From NCBI GenBank assembly GCA_030549495.1, contig JAUIRK010000952.1:1-64000 (forward strand): 64,000 nt of DNA. The letters are read 5' to 3'. Under the pieces are notes generated by a model that ran no database searches, was not told where the DNA came from, and saw nothing but the letters and a program-made list of their open reading frames with translations. Source of the stretch: Nectonema munidae. Its lineage: Eukaryota; Nematomorpha; Nectonematoida; Nectonematidae. The position numbers and the translations under genes are program-made. Positions 46,981-59,641 of the stretch are shown here, piece by piece. Position 1 is the stretch's first letter; each line of letters begins with the position of its first letter.

Positions 46981-49296
46981 TATAGGTCGAACCTCGATAT
47001 AACGAACCTTGTTATAACGAAATTTTCGATATAACGAAACATTCACTAGTTCCCTTGATGTCTCTTATAGGAAAAATCACTTCATTATAACGAACTTCAA
47101 CATATCAAAATCCTCAATATAACGAAATGTAATCACAAACATTTTGTGGGTATTACATACACGTGCTTAGATTTATTCATCATATCTCTGTCCATTATGT
47201 TAGAAAATCTTTCAATATGTTTTTAGCTGTCTCTCTTTCTTTTTGTTCAGTATCTCTCAACACGTTCTCGAATGTCTATATCATTTTTATCATAAAGCTT
47301 TGATTTCTTCTCTGTTTAGTTTGTCACGCACATCTCTTCATCATCTCAATCATTTTCAACTAAGCTCTGCCACTCTCTTTTCACCATCTGTTAGAAATTT
47401 TGCTTCGTCGTTTAAATTTTACATAATCATTGTTCAACTTACTTCATTATTATAAATTCTGTACTTCTTTTATCTTCCAACATTGAAAATTGCAAGTTAA
47501 TTTATTTTTTCTCTCACTCTAGAAAATTTCATCAAACTTAATTTTTAATGAGTAAAGTACCACCACAAAAACGAAAGCAATTTAACATTTCTGAAAAGAA
47601 AAGTATTCTTAATGAACTTGAAAAAAACAATTTCAAAAAAATGAAATTGCTAAAAAATACATCAGTTGTTCAACTTTATCCACTTTTATTAAAAACAAAG
47701 ACAAAATTTTCAATTTTTCTTCTACCAATGCTTCAAAAAGAAGAACAACAACTAAAGCACAATTTGAAAGTGTTGATAAAGCAACATATGATTGGCTTTT
47801 GGAAGCTAGAGCAGAAGGTATTCCTTTAAGTGGCCCTCTTATTTGTGAAAAGGCAAGGTTTTTTGCTGAAAAGTTCAATTTAGCAAATTTTAAGGCTAGC
47901 AATGGTTGGCTTAGCACGTTTTCCAAAAGATATAATATTTGTTGCAAACGTATATGTAGGGAAGGAAAAAGTGTGCCATTGGAAGATGTTGAAAAGTGGA
48001 AAGAAGAGAAAATCGTTGAAATTTTAGAAGAGTATTCATTAGATAACATATACAACGCTGATGAAACTGCTTTGTTCTATAAAATGATGCCGAACAAAAC
48101 TTTGACTTTTAAAGGTGATTCATGTGTTGGTGGCAAGCACTCAAAAGAAAGATTGACTATACTGTTTTGTTGCAATTCGACTGGAAAAGACATGATCCCT
48201 CCATTAGTAATAGGAAAATATGCAAAACCACGTTGTTTCAAAGGTTTGAAAAGTTTGCCTTGTGATTATGAAAACAACTCAAAGTCGTGGATGACAAACC
48301 CGATTTTTTGTCACTAGATAAGTAAATTAAACAATGTAATGAAATTAAAGAAGAGCAAAATTGTTTTATTATTGGACAACTGCACAACTCATAAAAATAT
48401 ACCACTTTATTCCAATATTCGAATAGAATATTTACCAGCCAATTCTACCGCTTTGATTCAGCCTCTGGATCAAGGCATAATTAGATGTTTCAAAGCCAAG
48501 TACAGAGCAAACCTTGTCAGATATTTTCTGTCAAATGAGAAGAAGCCAAACTTCTCACTTAACATTCTTCTCTGCATTTATCAGTTTCTTCATGGAACGC
48601 TGTTGATTCATCAATTGTTGCCAATTGCTTCAAGAAATGTGGATTTGCGCTCGATCAAGTTTTTGATTCAGAATGTGATTCAGAAGAAACTCTGAATCTC
48701 TGAAGAAACATTGCGTACACTTTATTTAGAGAATAGTTTAAATGAAAAAGAAATTGACGAGTTCATTTCAATAGATGAACATGTTATAACTCAAACAAAA
48801 AAGAAGTGATGATGATATTATAAGGGAAGTGGAATTGGATCAGTCATCCAATGTTTATGGGGAGGAGCAATCTGGAGATGAAGACTCAACTAATCCTGAA
48901 GAAGCTGAAAAAAGCAATCTCACTTTAACTGAAGCTAAAGCAATTTCAGCTAAACTTTATCAATATTTGTTGAAAAGAGAAGATTTACCTTCAGAAATTG
49001 TTAGGAGTAGCATTTCGATTTGTGAGTTCCTAGAAAATCGGCACTCTAAAGCATATAAGCAGAAGAAAATAACGCATTATTTCCATTCACAAACATAAAC
49101 TTTCATAGCATCATTTTCATAATACAAATAAACAATTTTAGTGCATGTACTTTTTCAAATTATTGTAACCTCATTTTAACGAAAAAATAATAAAAGCCTT
49201 TGTAATTTCGTTATATAAAGATTTCCTATAACGAAGTCTCAATAAAACGAAAAAATATTGGGGTCCGTAGGATTTTGTTATATTGATAGACCTTTA
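46981..49296 (+). mobile_element. Tigger (pogo-group) DNA transposon
   Basis: The left end TATAGGTCGAACCTCGATAT, continuing AACGAA, and the right end, reverse complemented TAAAGGTCTATCAATATAAC, form imperfect terminal inverted repeats flanked by TA. Further TATAACGAA words occur inside both ends (47010-47120 and 49170-49260), as in Tigger subterminal regions. The element is about 2.3 kb and carries one transposase gene, now broken. The degree of end divergence suggests an old insertion. Confidence 0.82.
47548..49098 (+). pseudogene. Tigger transposase, broken
   Basis: N-terminal pogo HTH (FNISEKKSILNELEKN at 47580), CENP-B-type HTH (DWLLEARAEGIPLSGPLICE near 47787), then the DDE_1 domain: NADETALFYKMMPNKTL near 48055, LLLDNCTTH near 48370 and LIQPLDQGIIRCFKAKYR near 48455, giving all three catalytic Asp. 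A C-terminal acidic segment follows (48829-49098). Breaks: a frame change between the two HTH motifs near 47680-47790, an in-frame stop at 48315-48317 just before the second Asp, a frame change near 48590 and a further one before 48829. About four to five lesions in a roughly 500-residue protein. Confidence 0.85.
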
Positions 49297-49636
49297 TTTA
49301 AATTTTATAGAGTTCGCAACCCTATATAAAGAAAAAATGCCTAGTTATAATAAAAGTATTAAAAAGGCTGGATTTTCCAAAGGTCAATCAAAATTAAAGT
49401 TCACAAAAAAATGAATGTCAGACAATTAGTGAGTGAAAAAAACGATAACCAAATCGAAAGACCATCTCTAGATGAAAATGCCACTTCATCGCAATCATTT
49501 GAAAACACGTTTGAAGAAGTTTATGCGAAAATTTTTACATATAAATTTATATATACATATACATATATATCATTTAAAAATCTATTGTTTGATACTGGAT
49601 TTGGGATACTTTGACCTAAATTTGATTCATTTTGGT

Positions 49637-49700
49637 ACCCACTTAAGACCATTGTTTCCTTTTGCTTTGCAGAAGAATTAAGGCAGACGATCTGCTAGTG
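49637..49700. mobile_element. Degraded TTAA-MITE fragment
   Basis: ACCCACTTAAGACCATTG and GGCAGACGATC match parts of the 130-bp TTAA MITE at 16726-16855 (CCCATTTAAGACCAA, GCAGACGATATC). Only one end survives. Confidence 0.4.
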
Positions 49701-49712
49701 AGTTTATCTTAG

Positions 49713-49870
49713 TTGTTTGTTTCTTTTTTGAAGCGCATTTTGTCTGAACAAAGATCATCAATGCTCCATGAACGAAAGCGAAATCTTATAATTTTATCAT
49801 ATTTGAGAAATTATACAAGGAACATTAATCTTGATGACCTTATGAAGGTGTTGCTGAAAATTCTCGCAGA
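49713..49870 (+). pseudogene. Possible hAT transposase C-terminal fragment
   Basis: An open frame with FLKRILSEQRSSMLHERKRN followed by a LSYLRNYTRNINLDDLMKV segment, resembling the C-terminal dimerisation end of hAT transposases. It runs directly into inverted satellite array A at about 49865. Weak identification. Confidence 0.35.
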
Positions 49871-50820
49871 ATTCAATTGTTTTCAATCTATAAATGAAAT
49901 TGGCATTGTTGATTTGATAAGAAAATGTGTATATTTCATGTAAAATTTTAATGAATGTTCTCAAAGACAGATTTTAGAAATAAACCGCAACTTTGTTTCA
50001 CACTTATAAATATTTTGAAATCCAAATGCAAAAATAATCTATAAATGAAATAGGCATTGTTGATTTGTTATAAAAGCGTGTATATTTCATGTAAAATTTG
50101 AATGCGTGTTCTCGGAGAGAGATTTTTGAAATAAACCGCAAATTTGTTTCACATTTATAAGTATTTTGAAATTCAAATGCAAAAATAATCTATAAATGAA
50201 ATTGGCATTGTTGATTTGATATGAAAATGTGTATATTTCATGTAAAATTTTAATTTATGTTCTCGGAGACAGATTTTAAAAATAAACCGCATGTTTTCAG
50301 AGACAGATTTTAGAAGTAAACCGCAAGTTTGTTACACACTTATAGGTATTTTCAATTTCTAAATTCCAAAAATAAGTCCACATATGAAATCAGCATGCCC
50401 GATTTGATATAAAAAATATATTTCATGTAAAATTTAAAGGTATGTTTTATTAGATATTTATTCTCATCAATCAAAATTTTGATTGACATTTTCCAAAAAG
50501 TAACCATGATTTTGAAAAAATTTAAACTATAAAGTGTTATGTGTTCAAAACGGTATATATTTATAAATTTTCAAAAGAGTATATAATATAGAACCAAGGT
50601 TATAAGCTTAACTAGATACTGTCAGAATTTTGCTGAAAAAGTTTAACTTTGATTTAGACATGAAAAGGTCATTCAGCTGCCATGAAAATGGTATCAAAAG
50701 ATGCAGCTATCAATTTTAGGAAATGACACGAAGTATGGTAGCAAAAGATGTAGCCAATTTGGTACAAGAAAAATTTTAGTTGAGGGGGGGGGGCTAAAAT
50801 ATCTCCCGTCACTGATAGGG
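49865..50820 (-). mobile_element. TTAA-type satellite element fragment (copy IV)
   Basis: Inverted orientation. About three array A units (49865-50400), then the unique head (50440-50780), then a terminus reading, in reverse complement, CCCTATCAGTGACGGGAG, adjoining TTAA at 50821-50824. A run of Gs near 50783 takes the place of the GGGGGCG hairpin. Array B and the other terminus are absent. More diverged than copies I and II. Confidence 0.78.
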
Positions 50821-50837
50821 TTAAAAACTTAATCAGA

Positions 50838-50930
50838 GTGATTCAGATTTTTCAATATAAGCCTATTTTTGTGCCCCTCTGTTGCCCCCCCCCCCCCAAT
50901 GTACTTGGCTTTGGCTAAACCACTGCTTCA
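50838..50930. mobile_element. hAT terminal fragment with C-run
   Basis: The right end, reverse complemented, is GCAGTGGTTTAGCCAAAGCC, a CAGTGG-class hAT terminus, preceded by a run of Cs at about 50885-50898. It lies just before the open frame of the hAT transposase that follows, so the apparent N-terminus of that frame is transposon-end sequence. Confidence 0.45.
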
Positions 50931-51705
50931 GATACTTGAATTTTTGAACAAAGGTTTTCAAAGTTCTACCATAAATGTCAATGGAATGTTGACTAGTGTT
51001 AATTTAGCTTATGAAGAAATAAGAGCTTTGAGCCATGAAGATAGGTTCCAAAATATATTCAACACAGCCGAAAAAATGATTGAAGAGCTTAATTTATCGC
51101 CATTAAATATACCGAGAAAAAGCCTTGCAAATCATACAAATACTACTAAACTCACAAATGAAAGTAGTGAAATTTATGAATATTATAAAGCCCAACACTT
51201 AGAGGTCATTGAAACTGCTCTAAACAACTTGAAACGTTCCTTTTCTTCGGAAGATATTTTTCTTTATGAAAAACTCAGCAATCTTCTACTCAATAATGAA
51301 AATTATGATGATGGTCTGAGCAAATATTTTGAATTTAACAGTATTTCTTCACTAAAATAAGAGTTAAACTTTTACAAAAACCACTTTAATGGAATTTCTC
51401 TGGAAGATCATCGCACAATTTTTCGTGAAATGCAACCTGAAGTAAGGCGAATGTTTCCTAATGTTGAAAAATTAATTAAACTTCTCTTAATATTTCCTTA
51501 CAGTTCTTGCCAAGCAGAAAAATCGCTGAGTGCACTCAGAAGGCTCAAAACGTGGCTTAAAGCCACAATGTACCAGGAGAGATTGAACCATCTGTTAATT
51601 TGCCATGTTCACAAAAATTTGTTGGAAAAGATTAGTTGTGAAGAAATTGCCAAGGTGTTCATTGAGTTTAGTGATGTGAGAGAAAATTTATTTGGAAAAT
51701 TCTAA
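50930..51705 (+). pseudogene. hAT transposase C-terminal half
   Basis: From LLQILEFLNKGFQSSTINVN (50925) onward this matches hAT transposases related to ZMYM1/THAP12-like proteins: the RIP-like segment NIPRKSLANHTNTT, YEYYKAQHLEVIETALNNLK, then the dimerisation block KLLLIFPYSSCQAEKSLSAL followed by RRLKTWLKATMYQERLNHLL. One in-frame stop (TAA at 51358-51360) divides it; the frame is otherwise kept for about 255 codons. The N-terminal zinc finger and first catalytic Asp are missing because the left side is replaced by another hAT end and the satellite element. Confidence 0.85.
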
Positions 51706-54700
51706 TTTTTTTTCAAAATAAACATTTTTGATTGATTTAGACATGGAAAAAAGTATATTTTTTTTAAATATTTATATTTAAAAATATAAAAACAGTATTA
51801 GTTATTACGAATGTGTCGTTTAATTTTTCCTAAATCTAACATTTTACAAAATTGTTTTCAAGAATTTCCCCCTACTTTTAAGATATCAGCGAGGCCCATG
51901 GTTGTGTGTCAATCCGTTGATTCAAAAATGTTCACTAAGTGTTGCCCATGTAATTAATGGGCTTGAAACATGGATACTTTGACAAGTTCTGCAGTTCTTT
52001 CAAAAGAAGAATTTAGAGGACAATAAGAAGATAAAGCAGTGTACCACTCTGAAATGTAATTGATAATATTAAAGAGATGGTACAGATACAGGCGAAGTTT
52101 CAGAAGATACGGAATTCAGGTTGATCAGTTGACTTAGAAGATTCTTGATAGGATCGACAAATAATTCGAAGCTATATGAAAAGGAAATAAAAATTAAAAA
52201 ATTTCCTGTTACTTTTTTTTTGTAATTATGAAATTAAGTTGCCTAAAAACTTTGTATCTTCAGAAATAAAACTATGTGATTAGGCTTTTGTCAATTTTAT
52301 TAACGTTCCCTAAATAAAAACTCTGTAATCTTTGATGATACAAAATAGTTAATTTTGAAAAATCTGAATATTTTATATCTAATTTTCTGATATTTTGCTA
52401 AAAAAAAAAATGAAAAAACATAACAATCAACACGGAAAATAATAATCTGAGAATTAGAAATAATTAACAAAAGACAATATTATATTGATATTAGTGGGTA
52501 GTTATATAAACAAAAATTAATAAAAATGGAAAATTTAGGAGGGTAAAATAGTTATAATTTACATGAAAGCCTAATATAATATAAACTAAAAATAAGGATC
52601 TTAATTCCCTATTCTTGGATTAGATTTCCGATCATGACATCCCTATCATCTGTCCGGTTATGAAAAATATTCTTCCGTTGAATTCGATACCGAAAACTAC
52701 AAAAACGGAAACTTTTATAAATAAAAAGTAAATATTTTAGGAAATGAGTGAACGTCGTTATATACATTGAATAAGTATAAACAGTTATAAAGCAGAGCTA
52801 TATTTTAAAAAACCGAAAATTAAATTGACTCCAACTTTAAAGTGGAATATAAATGGTATTAGAATAAAAAATTATATAAAAAAAAATCATATTTTATTTT
52901 TTTAGTAATTAGGCTATATCCTCCGAATTGACAATTGATTTTATGATTACTAATTTTAGAGTTGAAATATTTGGTCCTTTGACAAAATGAAATATATTTC
53001 TATAGTTTCAATAAAAATTTATTTTACTTTGAATCAAATTTTCTTTGAAATATTTATTTATCTGATTTTGATTGTCTTTATGTCTTAAAAATCAGTAAAC
53101 TAATGCTTATTCATAAACCAAATAATTATCCTGTTCTTATTCAAACCTAATAGTCCTTACTATCTTGGCCAAAAAACCATTTGCAAATGTATAAGTCACA
53201 ATTTTATCCCGCAAGCTAATTCATCACACTCAACTTGTCACTATATAAATAAAAACATATAAATTGCTCTATCGAGACTAACTTTAAAACTCGACTTCTC
53301 ATAAATCCTACCCTCCATACATTATTAACTTCATAAGTTCATAACTCTCAAAATGATCTCTCAATTTCTGCCAACTAGCCTTTTTTGCATCTTAAAGTTA
53401 ATTTTCACTACTTCGAAAGGAGGATGTTATTGAAATATCCTAAAGCTAATTTATCTATACATACGATGATTTCTCGCAATATGTTTCAAAAGATATAGTT
53501 ATTTAGATTCACATGCACATCTCACATCACCAAAACCTCTTGTTTCCAATTACAAATACATGAAAGATCTTATTCACTTCATAAGAAAAGATACTGTAAA
53601 TTTCTCTCTTCTTTTAGATACAAGTTCTACCACTTCTATGTCTATTAAATATACATGACTAAATTTTCAAAATAAAATAAATCTCTCCCTTTAATTAAAA
53701 AATAATATTAAACACTCTATTTTTTCTCATAAGTACCATTCCCTAGAAAAATTGTATTCGAGATAAACACCATTTTTCCTCCTATTTATTCAATACAGTA
53801 TCGTATTTTGCGGTTTCTCTTTAAAACACCCTACAACCATTCACTTTCACACTACATATGTCTAATATGTAATACCAAATTCTGTAGTAAGACTTTCACC
53901 TCGGTATCCTTAGAAATTCTAATCACCAACTACCCTTTCAAATTTCTCCCAATTAAAAGGCAAAATATAGCAATATCTTAAGGACTTTAATATTCTATTT
54001 AGTCAAAATTATCGGTAAACACCTAGAACAGTCATTTATACATCCAGATATTTCAACTCACGAATCTACAGAACTTTTAACAAAATATCTCTATGCAACA
54101 TAAATTTTTAGTGAAGCAAATATTTCATACTTACGTTCCAATTAGTCACCAACATCAATACTAATCTTTACAGACACCTCTAATAATTCACTTATTGGTT
54201 CTTTTTGCATATGTCTTCTTAAAAGCCTCTTCAATTCTTCTTATTTACTGCCACAGCTAACAATTAATTACTTTGTTCTTAATTTTAGGATGCAAAATTT
54301 TCAGTCTTATATCTGCCTGTTGTGGGGATATCATCAACATTCACTACATACTTTTCTACTTTACAACAATTTATTTATTCACACACGCGCAAAACATAAT
54401 CGCTATATTTTTCTAACTCCTTTTTTCTATTTTCAACTTGCTTCCTACATAAGTAGCTTTATCAAAATTTTCAATTACACATATAGTTAAGCTTAGCTCC
54501 CAAAAACATCCAAGAAAAAATCTATTCTGGCGTCTTTATATGGAATTTATACCCAAACACTCCCTACTTCATCTTTTTAAAAACTTTTCCTACGAACATC
54601 AACCTTTCATAACTTGAAAAATGGTAAATGACGAATTCTTTTTAATAAAACATATACACCTAGCACCTTACGCATTTCCTTTACAAAGAAAAAATTACAT

Positions 54701-55062
54701 CATCGATTACTATCAGGTGACTCCAAAGCCAATGAATTATCTTCCGAATTAATGTTAGTCAAAATAAATACTGCCGTTTGAATGCAATCTATTAAAATCA
54801 CAGTATAATCTCACCTGCACATATATGATTTTCATAACCTTATTCAAAGATAGTCCTTTATTTTCACATCTATGTTCTTGTTCTTTATTGATGTTATAAA
54901 AGACGCTTATGCTACTCTATTTTTTGTTTTTTCCAATTTTGAGAAGAAAAAATATTTTAATAGCAATAAAATATAAATAACAATTGTCTTTTAAAACACT
55001 CATTACATTTTTTGGTTTGATTTAAAAATGTAAACCGTAATTTTTAAAATTTGAGATTTATG
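51706..55062. other. Gene-poor region with a G-poor stretch
   Basis: No gene, RNA or transposon end was recognised in about 3.3 kb. From about 53080 to 54700 the plus strand is visibly depleted of G relative to C, unlike the flanks. Minus-strand reading gives only short frames with stops. Confidence 0.5.
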
Positions 55063-55235
55063 GTTGGTTGGAGATATCAAAGCACTTTCAGCCATAAGGC
55101 TATATGCTCGCATTATGCTTAAGATGGTTAATCACAATTTTTGTAAATTGTTTTTAGAGTTGGGAGCCTTTGGGATCGAACCCCTGACCTTTAACTGTTA
55201 AGCTGAGAGTTACACCCTAACAACCATTGAGGCTC
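55063..55235 (-). mobile_element. tRNA-derived SINE, diverged relative
   Basis: The minus strand starts GAGCCTCAATGGTTGTTAGG, with GGGGTTCGATCCCAAAGGCT as box B plus closing stem and a body that includes TGTGATTAACCATCTTAAGC, matching the SINE at 3668-3868 with substitutions. It lacks the (CAA)n tail. Confidence 0.72.
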
Positions 55236-55920
55236 AATTTTGAGGTTTATAAGACAACTAAAATAATTTACCTCAAAAGCCTATTTTACTACATATGTTG
55301 TGTTTTTAATAAACTTAAAATTATAACATAAAGAGAATACATTTGTAATTTTAATAAGCTATATCTCAAAATTTTTGAGAGATTTTAGAATGATATTATA
55401 TAGAGTTCATTACTATAAGTATTTTAACTTAAAAGTTTTTTTTGCAAAAGTTGGCTTCTAAGAAATGAAAGTAGGAAAATATTTTCCTACATACGTAGTA
55501 ATTAAAAACAAGGGTATATATTAAAAAAATCAAGAAAAAAAGAGTAGTGTTTTGCAAATTTATATCTTTCATTTTTTAAATTTTAAACACAATGTATGGA
55601 GGATCACAAAGCTTAAAGTCGTAGTGTGATCATCAAAAAATTATATTAGTTGAAATGAACTAAAAATACTTCAAGTAAAAACAAAATTGGTATCATAAAA
55701 TATGAAATGAACAAATCAAAGGAATGGATGGAAGGAAGAAAAGTATTTTAATAGAAATAAAAAATATATAACAAACCTTGTTATAAATGAAAATTTTTTA
55801 TCTACTATATTATGTAATTTGCTTCTTCATGGTTATTCACAGTTATTTATTATTTTTATTTTAAGAGTTTTCAAAATGACTTAAGAAATAAATAATTTTT
55901 TGTCTAATTCCGGTCACCAA

Positions 55921-58266
55921 TTTTTTGGCGGCAAAGTGAGCGTTTCGGGGTTTTCAAGGGCGCGAATCCGAATCTGACTTTGTTTTTCGTTGGCTCAGTT
56001 TTGGAGTATCACAGGGGGTCGTTCGTCTGAAATCACCCATTCGCGACCATAACTAAACGTACAAAAACGGCTAAAAGTGCAAAAATGTCAGATTTGATTT
56101 TTATGATATCTAAAACCACAAAGCAGTGTAAAATCTCATCAACAAGTTAAGTTAGATATAACATCTTTCATTTATCCTATAATAACTGAACCTTTTCTAG
56201 ATTTCGAGAATATACAAAATTTGCTAAAAATTTACTGAATTTTAATGCAAAGCATTTATTATACACTAGATTCTTAGTTACAATGAACACACAAAACAAT
56301 ATTTTATTCACAAAGTGAAATTGACGTTTATACGTTTTCGCTTGTGAGCAACTTTCGGACAGTCTCTCAAAGGTTCCAGCAGTGTCTGCCATCATGCTCT
56401 CCCATTTGCCTTGATACCTCTCTTCCATTGTTTTGATGTCTTGATGGAATCTCTCCTTGCTCCTCACTGTAATCACCAAGATTACCAGGAAATCTGTCGA
56501 GGTGGCTAAACAAGAAATGAACTTTAATGCTCACATTTGCCCCTAGTTTTTCGTATGCAGTAAGCATCTTACGGACCAATTGCTTGTAATTATCAGCTTT
56601 GTGATTTCCCAAAAGTTTGTCACTACATCTGTGAAGGACACCCAAGCATTTAACTCAACCCTGTTCATATGATTAGTGAAGTCAGAATCCCTCTGAGCGT
56701 TCGAATCTGAGGTCCATCGAAGATGCCACCTTTAGCTTTTCGATGGAAAGACCTGGAAATTGCCTGCATATGTACTTGAAGCAATCCCCATCTTTGTTCA
56801 ACGCCTTAACAAACGCTTCTGAGCCCTAGTTTTATGTGCAATGGAGGGAAGATGATTCTATCCCTGGGTACCAAAGGCTCATTGATGACGTTGGCTGTGC
56901 CGACTTCGAGACTTTCTCGTTCTGGCCAGTTCTCCCTTCTCCAGTGCTGGTTTCTTGCTCTGCTATCCCACAAACAAAGAAAGCAGGGATACTTTGTGTA
57001 CCCACTTTGCTGACCAAGCAGAAAATTCACCATTTTCAAGTCCACACAAATCAGCCATTTATGAGTGTTGTAATTTAGTTTTTTAAGAACAAATTGGATA
57101 CCATCATACTCTTCTTTCATCTTGGTAGAATGGCCAATTGGTACAGGAGCAAACTTATTGCCATTAGGCAAAAGTACAACTTTTAGACTTGATTTCGAGC
57201 TATCTATAAAGAGACGCCAATCGCGGGTCATATGACGAGATCCCCATGCAGTTAAGAAGTGCAGAAACGTCATTACAAAAGCCAGGTCTCTTCTTTAGAA
57301 AAGAAACGAAGCAAGCTGCCTCCCTTGTCCTATAGTATGTTACTTTTGTGCCAGAATCAAGAATGTTTTTCTCTTGGAGTCGTGATGCAAGAACTTCAGA
57401 CGCTCCTTCGACAAACAAAGGTCTCGCACTAGGTCATTAAGTTCAGATTGATTGAAAAGCTGAGGGCCATTTGAGGGTTCTTCATAGTCACTACAGCTAT
57501 CACCACTTGATATTGAAAGATCAGCTGGAATCTCTTCGGTTTCATCGATTTCAGGCAGACTGGTGAAAACAGGCACAGGTAGATCCTCAGAGTGCGCAAC
57601 AGGACGGATAGCAGAATCCAGGCTCGGATACTGCCAATTTGCTTTCTTGTGCTTGTTAAACCCCGTCATATCATTGATACAGAAGTAGCAGTCATCAAAA
57701 TGATTCTTGGGCTCTCTCCACACCATTGGTACAGCAAACTTCAACTTCAGCTACCATTGGTCCAACCGCGGAGACTTTCTACACAGGTTTTGCACACCAT
57801 ATGTGGGGCCCAAGACTTATCTTGGTCACCTAGTTTCATATCGAAGTATGCTTTGTACGCCCTCTTGACAAAGTCTGTAATATTCCTCTTTTGTTGTGTC
57901 ATCATATACTGTCCACAGATGTAACAAAAGACATCCGGTTCATATCTACAACGTCTTTTAGAAGAACTCATTTTCTCTCTGGAACTCATTTTCAACTCTG
58001 GAATAAAAAAGGAAAAGAATTAAAAAGAAAATTCTTAAATACTGTTTTAAAAACACTACATACATAATAATTATTATGTATTTTCTGATATTATTATTTA
58101 CTGCTTCTATATTGAAGTATTTCAGGGAGAATTTTAGCAGTTTAGGCTTATTTGAGGCTATCAGTATCTTCTAAACTAGAGCCAATCAGACAAAACCAAT
58201 GTTATATTCGTAATCAGCGACCTTCAAAACCCCAGAAAACACTCCTAGATGGTCTGCCAAAAAAAA
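55921..58266. mobile_element. DNA element with about 95-bp terminal inverted repeats, superfamily unassigned
   Basis: The left end (55921-56015: TTTTTTGGCGGCAAAGTGAG, then GGGGTTTTCAAGGGCGC, then TTGGCTCAGTTTTGGAG) aligns with the reverse complement of the right end (about 58163-58266: TTTTTTGGCAGACCATCTAG, then GGGGTTTTGAAGGTCGC, then TTGGCTCTAGTTTAGAAG). The repeats are imperfect but collinear over about 95 bp. Between them is one minus-strand coding unit. This makes the enclosed protein family part of a mobile element. No target-site duplication could be fixed because the ends run into T/A tracts. Confidence 0.7.
56330..57995 (-). pseudogene. Zinc-finger protein of the TIR element, broken
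   Basis: The product is spread over several frames. N-terminus 57747-57995: CRYEPDVFCYICGQYM, later WAPHMVCKTCVESLR (two CxxC pairs). Then 57340-57744: IPMVWREPKNHFDDCYFC-like segment (one substitution in the window), acidic stretch, LNDLVRDLCLSKE. Then 56806-57273: DWRLFIDSSKSSLKVVLL, ICVDLKMVNFLLGQQSGYTK followed by YPCFLCLWDSRAR, then PPLHIKLGL. Then 56330-56700: FTNHMNRVELNAW, SIKVHFLFSHLDRFPGNLGD and HQDIKTMEERYQGKWES. I know this block order from many uncharacterised repeated arthropod and other invertebrate proteins. Spaced Asp/Glu residues could be an RNase H-like DDE core (inference). At least four frame changes. Confidence 0.65.
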
Positions 58267-58269
58267 AAA

Positions 58270-59284
58270 ATAAAAATTTGTTGACCAGTGTTATTGGATC
58301 AAGTCAACATTATTAATGAAGATTATTTTAATTATGTAGGGAAGCAATGGCTAATGTAATTAATTTATCTTTACACATCTTAAAAGAATTGTTTTTTATT
58401 TTAAATATAGAATTCATTTCTAATACGGTTAGTTGTATAATGATTAAGAGTTTCTAATTGTAGTCGTAGCCCTAGAGTGTTCGATATAGAGAGGTTTAGC
58501 TTTATTTCCTATTGTTGTCAGTCATGATGTTAGTTAATATTCTTTACAGTTAGGGTGTAACAATCTCCAATAGATCGGATATTTCTTTATGTTTGTATCG
58601 CTCCTGTATATTTTATCACGTACTATTCATATGCAAAACTAGAATATAAGAGCAACGCTAAGTTCTCAATAAATTTTTTTAATTCGTCCACTGTTTTCTG
58701 CAAGCATCCGATATGTTTGGTTACACAATTCTCTGTTTGTTGTGGGATTTTTGGAATGTTTAGCACTTCCTTCACTTTAGTTTTAAACGTTGATCTATAT
58801 GACAGCAATATAATTGAATTTTTATATTATTTAGTATACTACTATTTTATATAATATTTGAAAAATTAGTAAATTTTTACTTTTATCTAATTCATTCGAA
58901 ATCTTAACATTTTTTTTATTCTATCATTTCCAAGAAATTTGAAATCAAAAAAATTTTGAATTTGTACCTACCTTCTTTATACCCAGAAGCGCAATGTAGA
59001 GGTGCTAGAGTAGGGTTAATTTTTCTTGGTTTTGATGATGTAGAAATAAAAATCCTTAAGATAAGGTAACAGTTCTAGCATGGTTGGGAAGTCGCAGTTA
59101 ACAATGCGAATTCGAGCTAGACTCCAAGTACTTACCAAAACTTTTATTTTCTTTCTTGACTAAAGAAGCGCTACTTCACATTTTTACGTAACTTATTTTC
59201 TTTTTTCTAAATACAGTAAAACGTAGTCAAAACTCTAGTCTCTCTATAAATTCCAACTTTGCTAACTCCTCACGCACTATCCAT
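58270..59284. other. Intergenic region, possible SINE head
   Basis: Near 59072-59130, AGCATGGTTGGGAAGTCGCA and GCGAATTCGAGCTAGACTCC could be a worn tRNA-like head. Nothing else recognised. Confidence 0.3.
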
Positions 59285-59424
59285 TTAACCAGTTAACGCC
59301 CAATGTCGACTATAGTCGACTTTACAAAAATAAAATCGTCTGCGTTTATCAAAGCTCTTTAATACAATTTTTCTGCTTAACATTAGATATCGTCTGATTA
59401 TTATTCTGGTCGTTAACGGGTTAA
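59285..59424. mobile_element. TTAA MITE, second subfamily, copy 1
   Basis: TTAA at 59285-59288 and 59421-59424 flank a 132-bp element with ends CCAGTTAACGCCCA and (reverse complement) CCCGTTAACGACCA. The interior words ATCGTCTGCGTTT and AGATATCGTCTG match the 130-bp MITE in complement, so the two subfamilies are related. Confidence 0.78.
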
Positions 59425-59641
59425 ACTGACCTCTATAGAACCGCCGCTGTGTATAAGCGTGATTAGATCCGTATTTTGGCTCGATTTAAATGATATAGCT
59501 AATTCACCGTGACATGCACGAACAGCAATAAAGAGACGGCGTATTTTAATCGCAATTCATTGAAATTATTTTTAAAAATTGTTTTACAATTATCACAAAA
59601 CAGATTTGATTAATAACGGGGGTATTTTTATAGTTTTTCTA

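Noticed and set aside
53080-54700. LTR-type retroelement fossil
   Set aside because: Minus-strand reading gave only vague resemblances and no terminal repeats or clear domain, so no element is called.
56836-57924. Plus-strand frames within the TIR element
   Set aside because: Shadows of the minus-strand zinc-finger family, which carries all the recognisable motifs.
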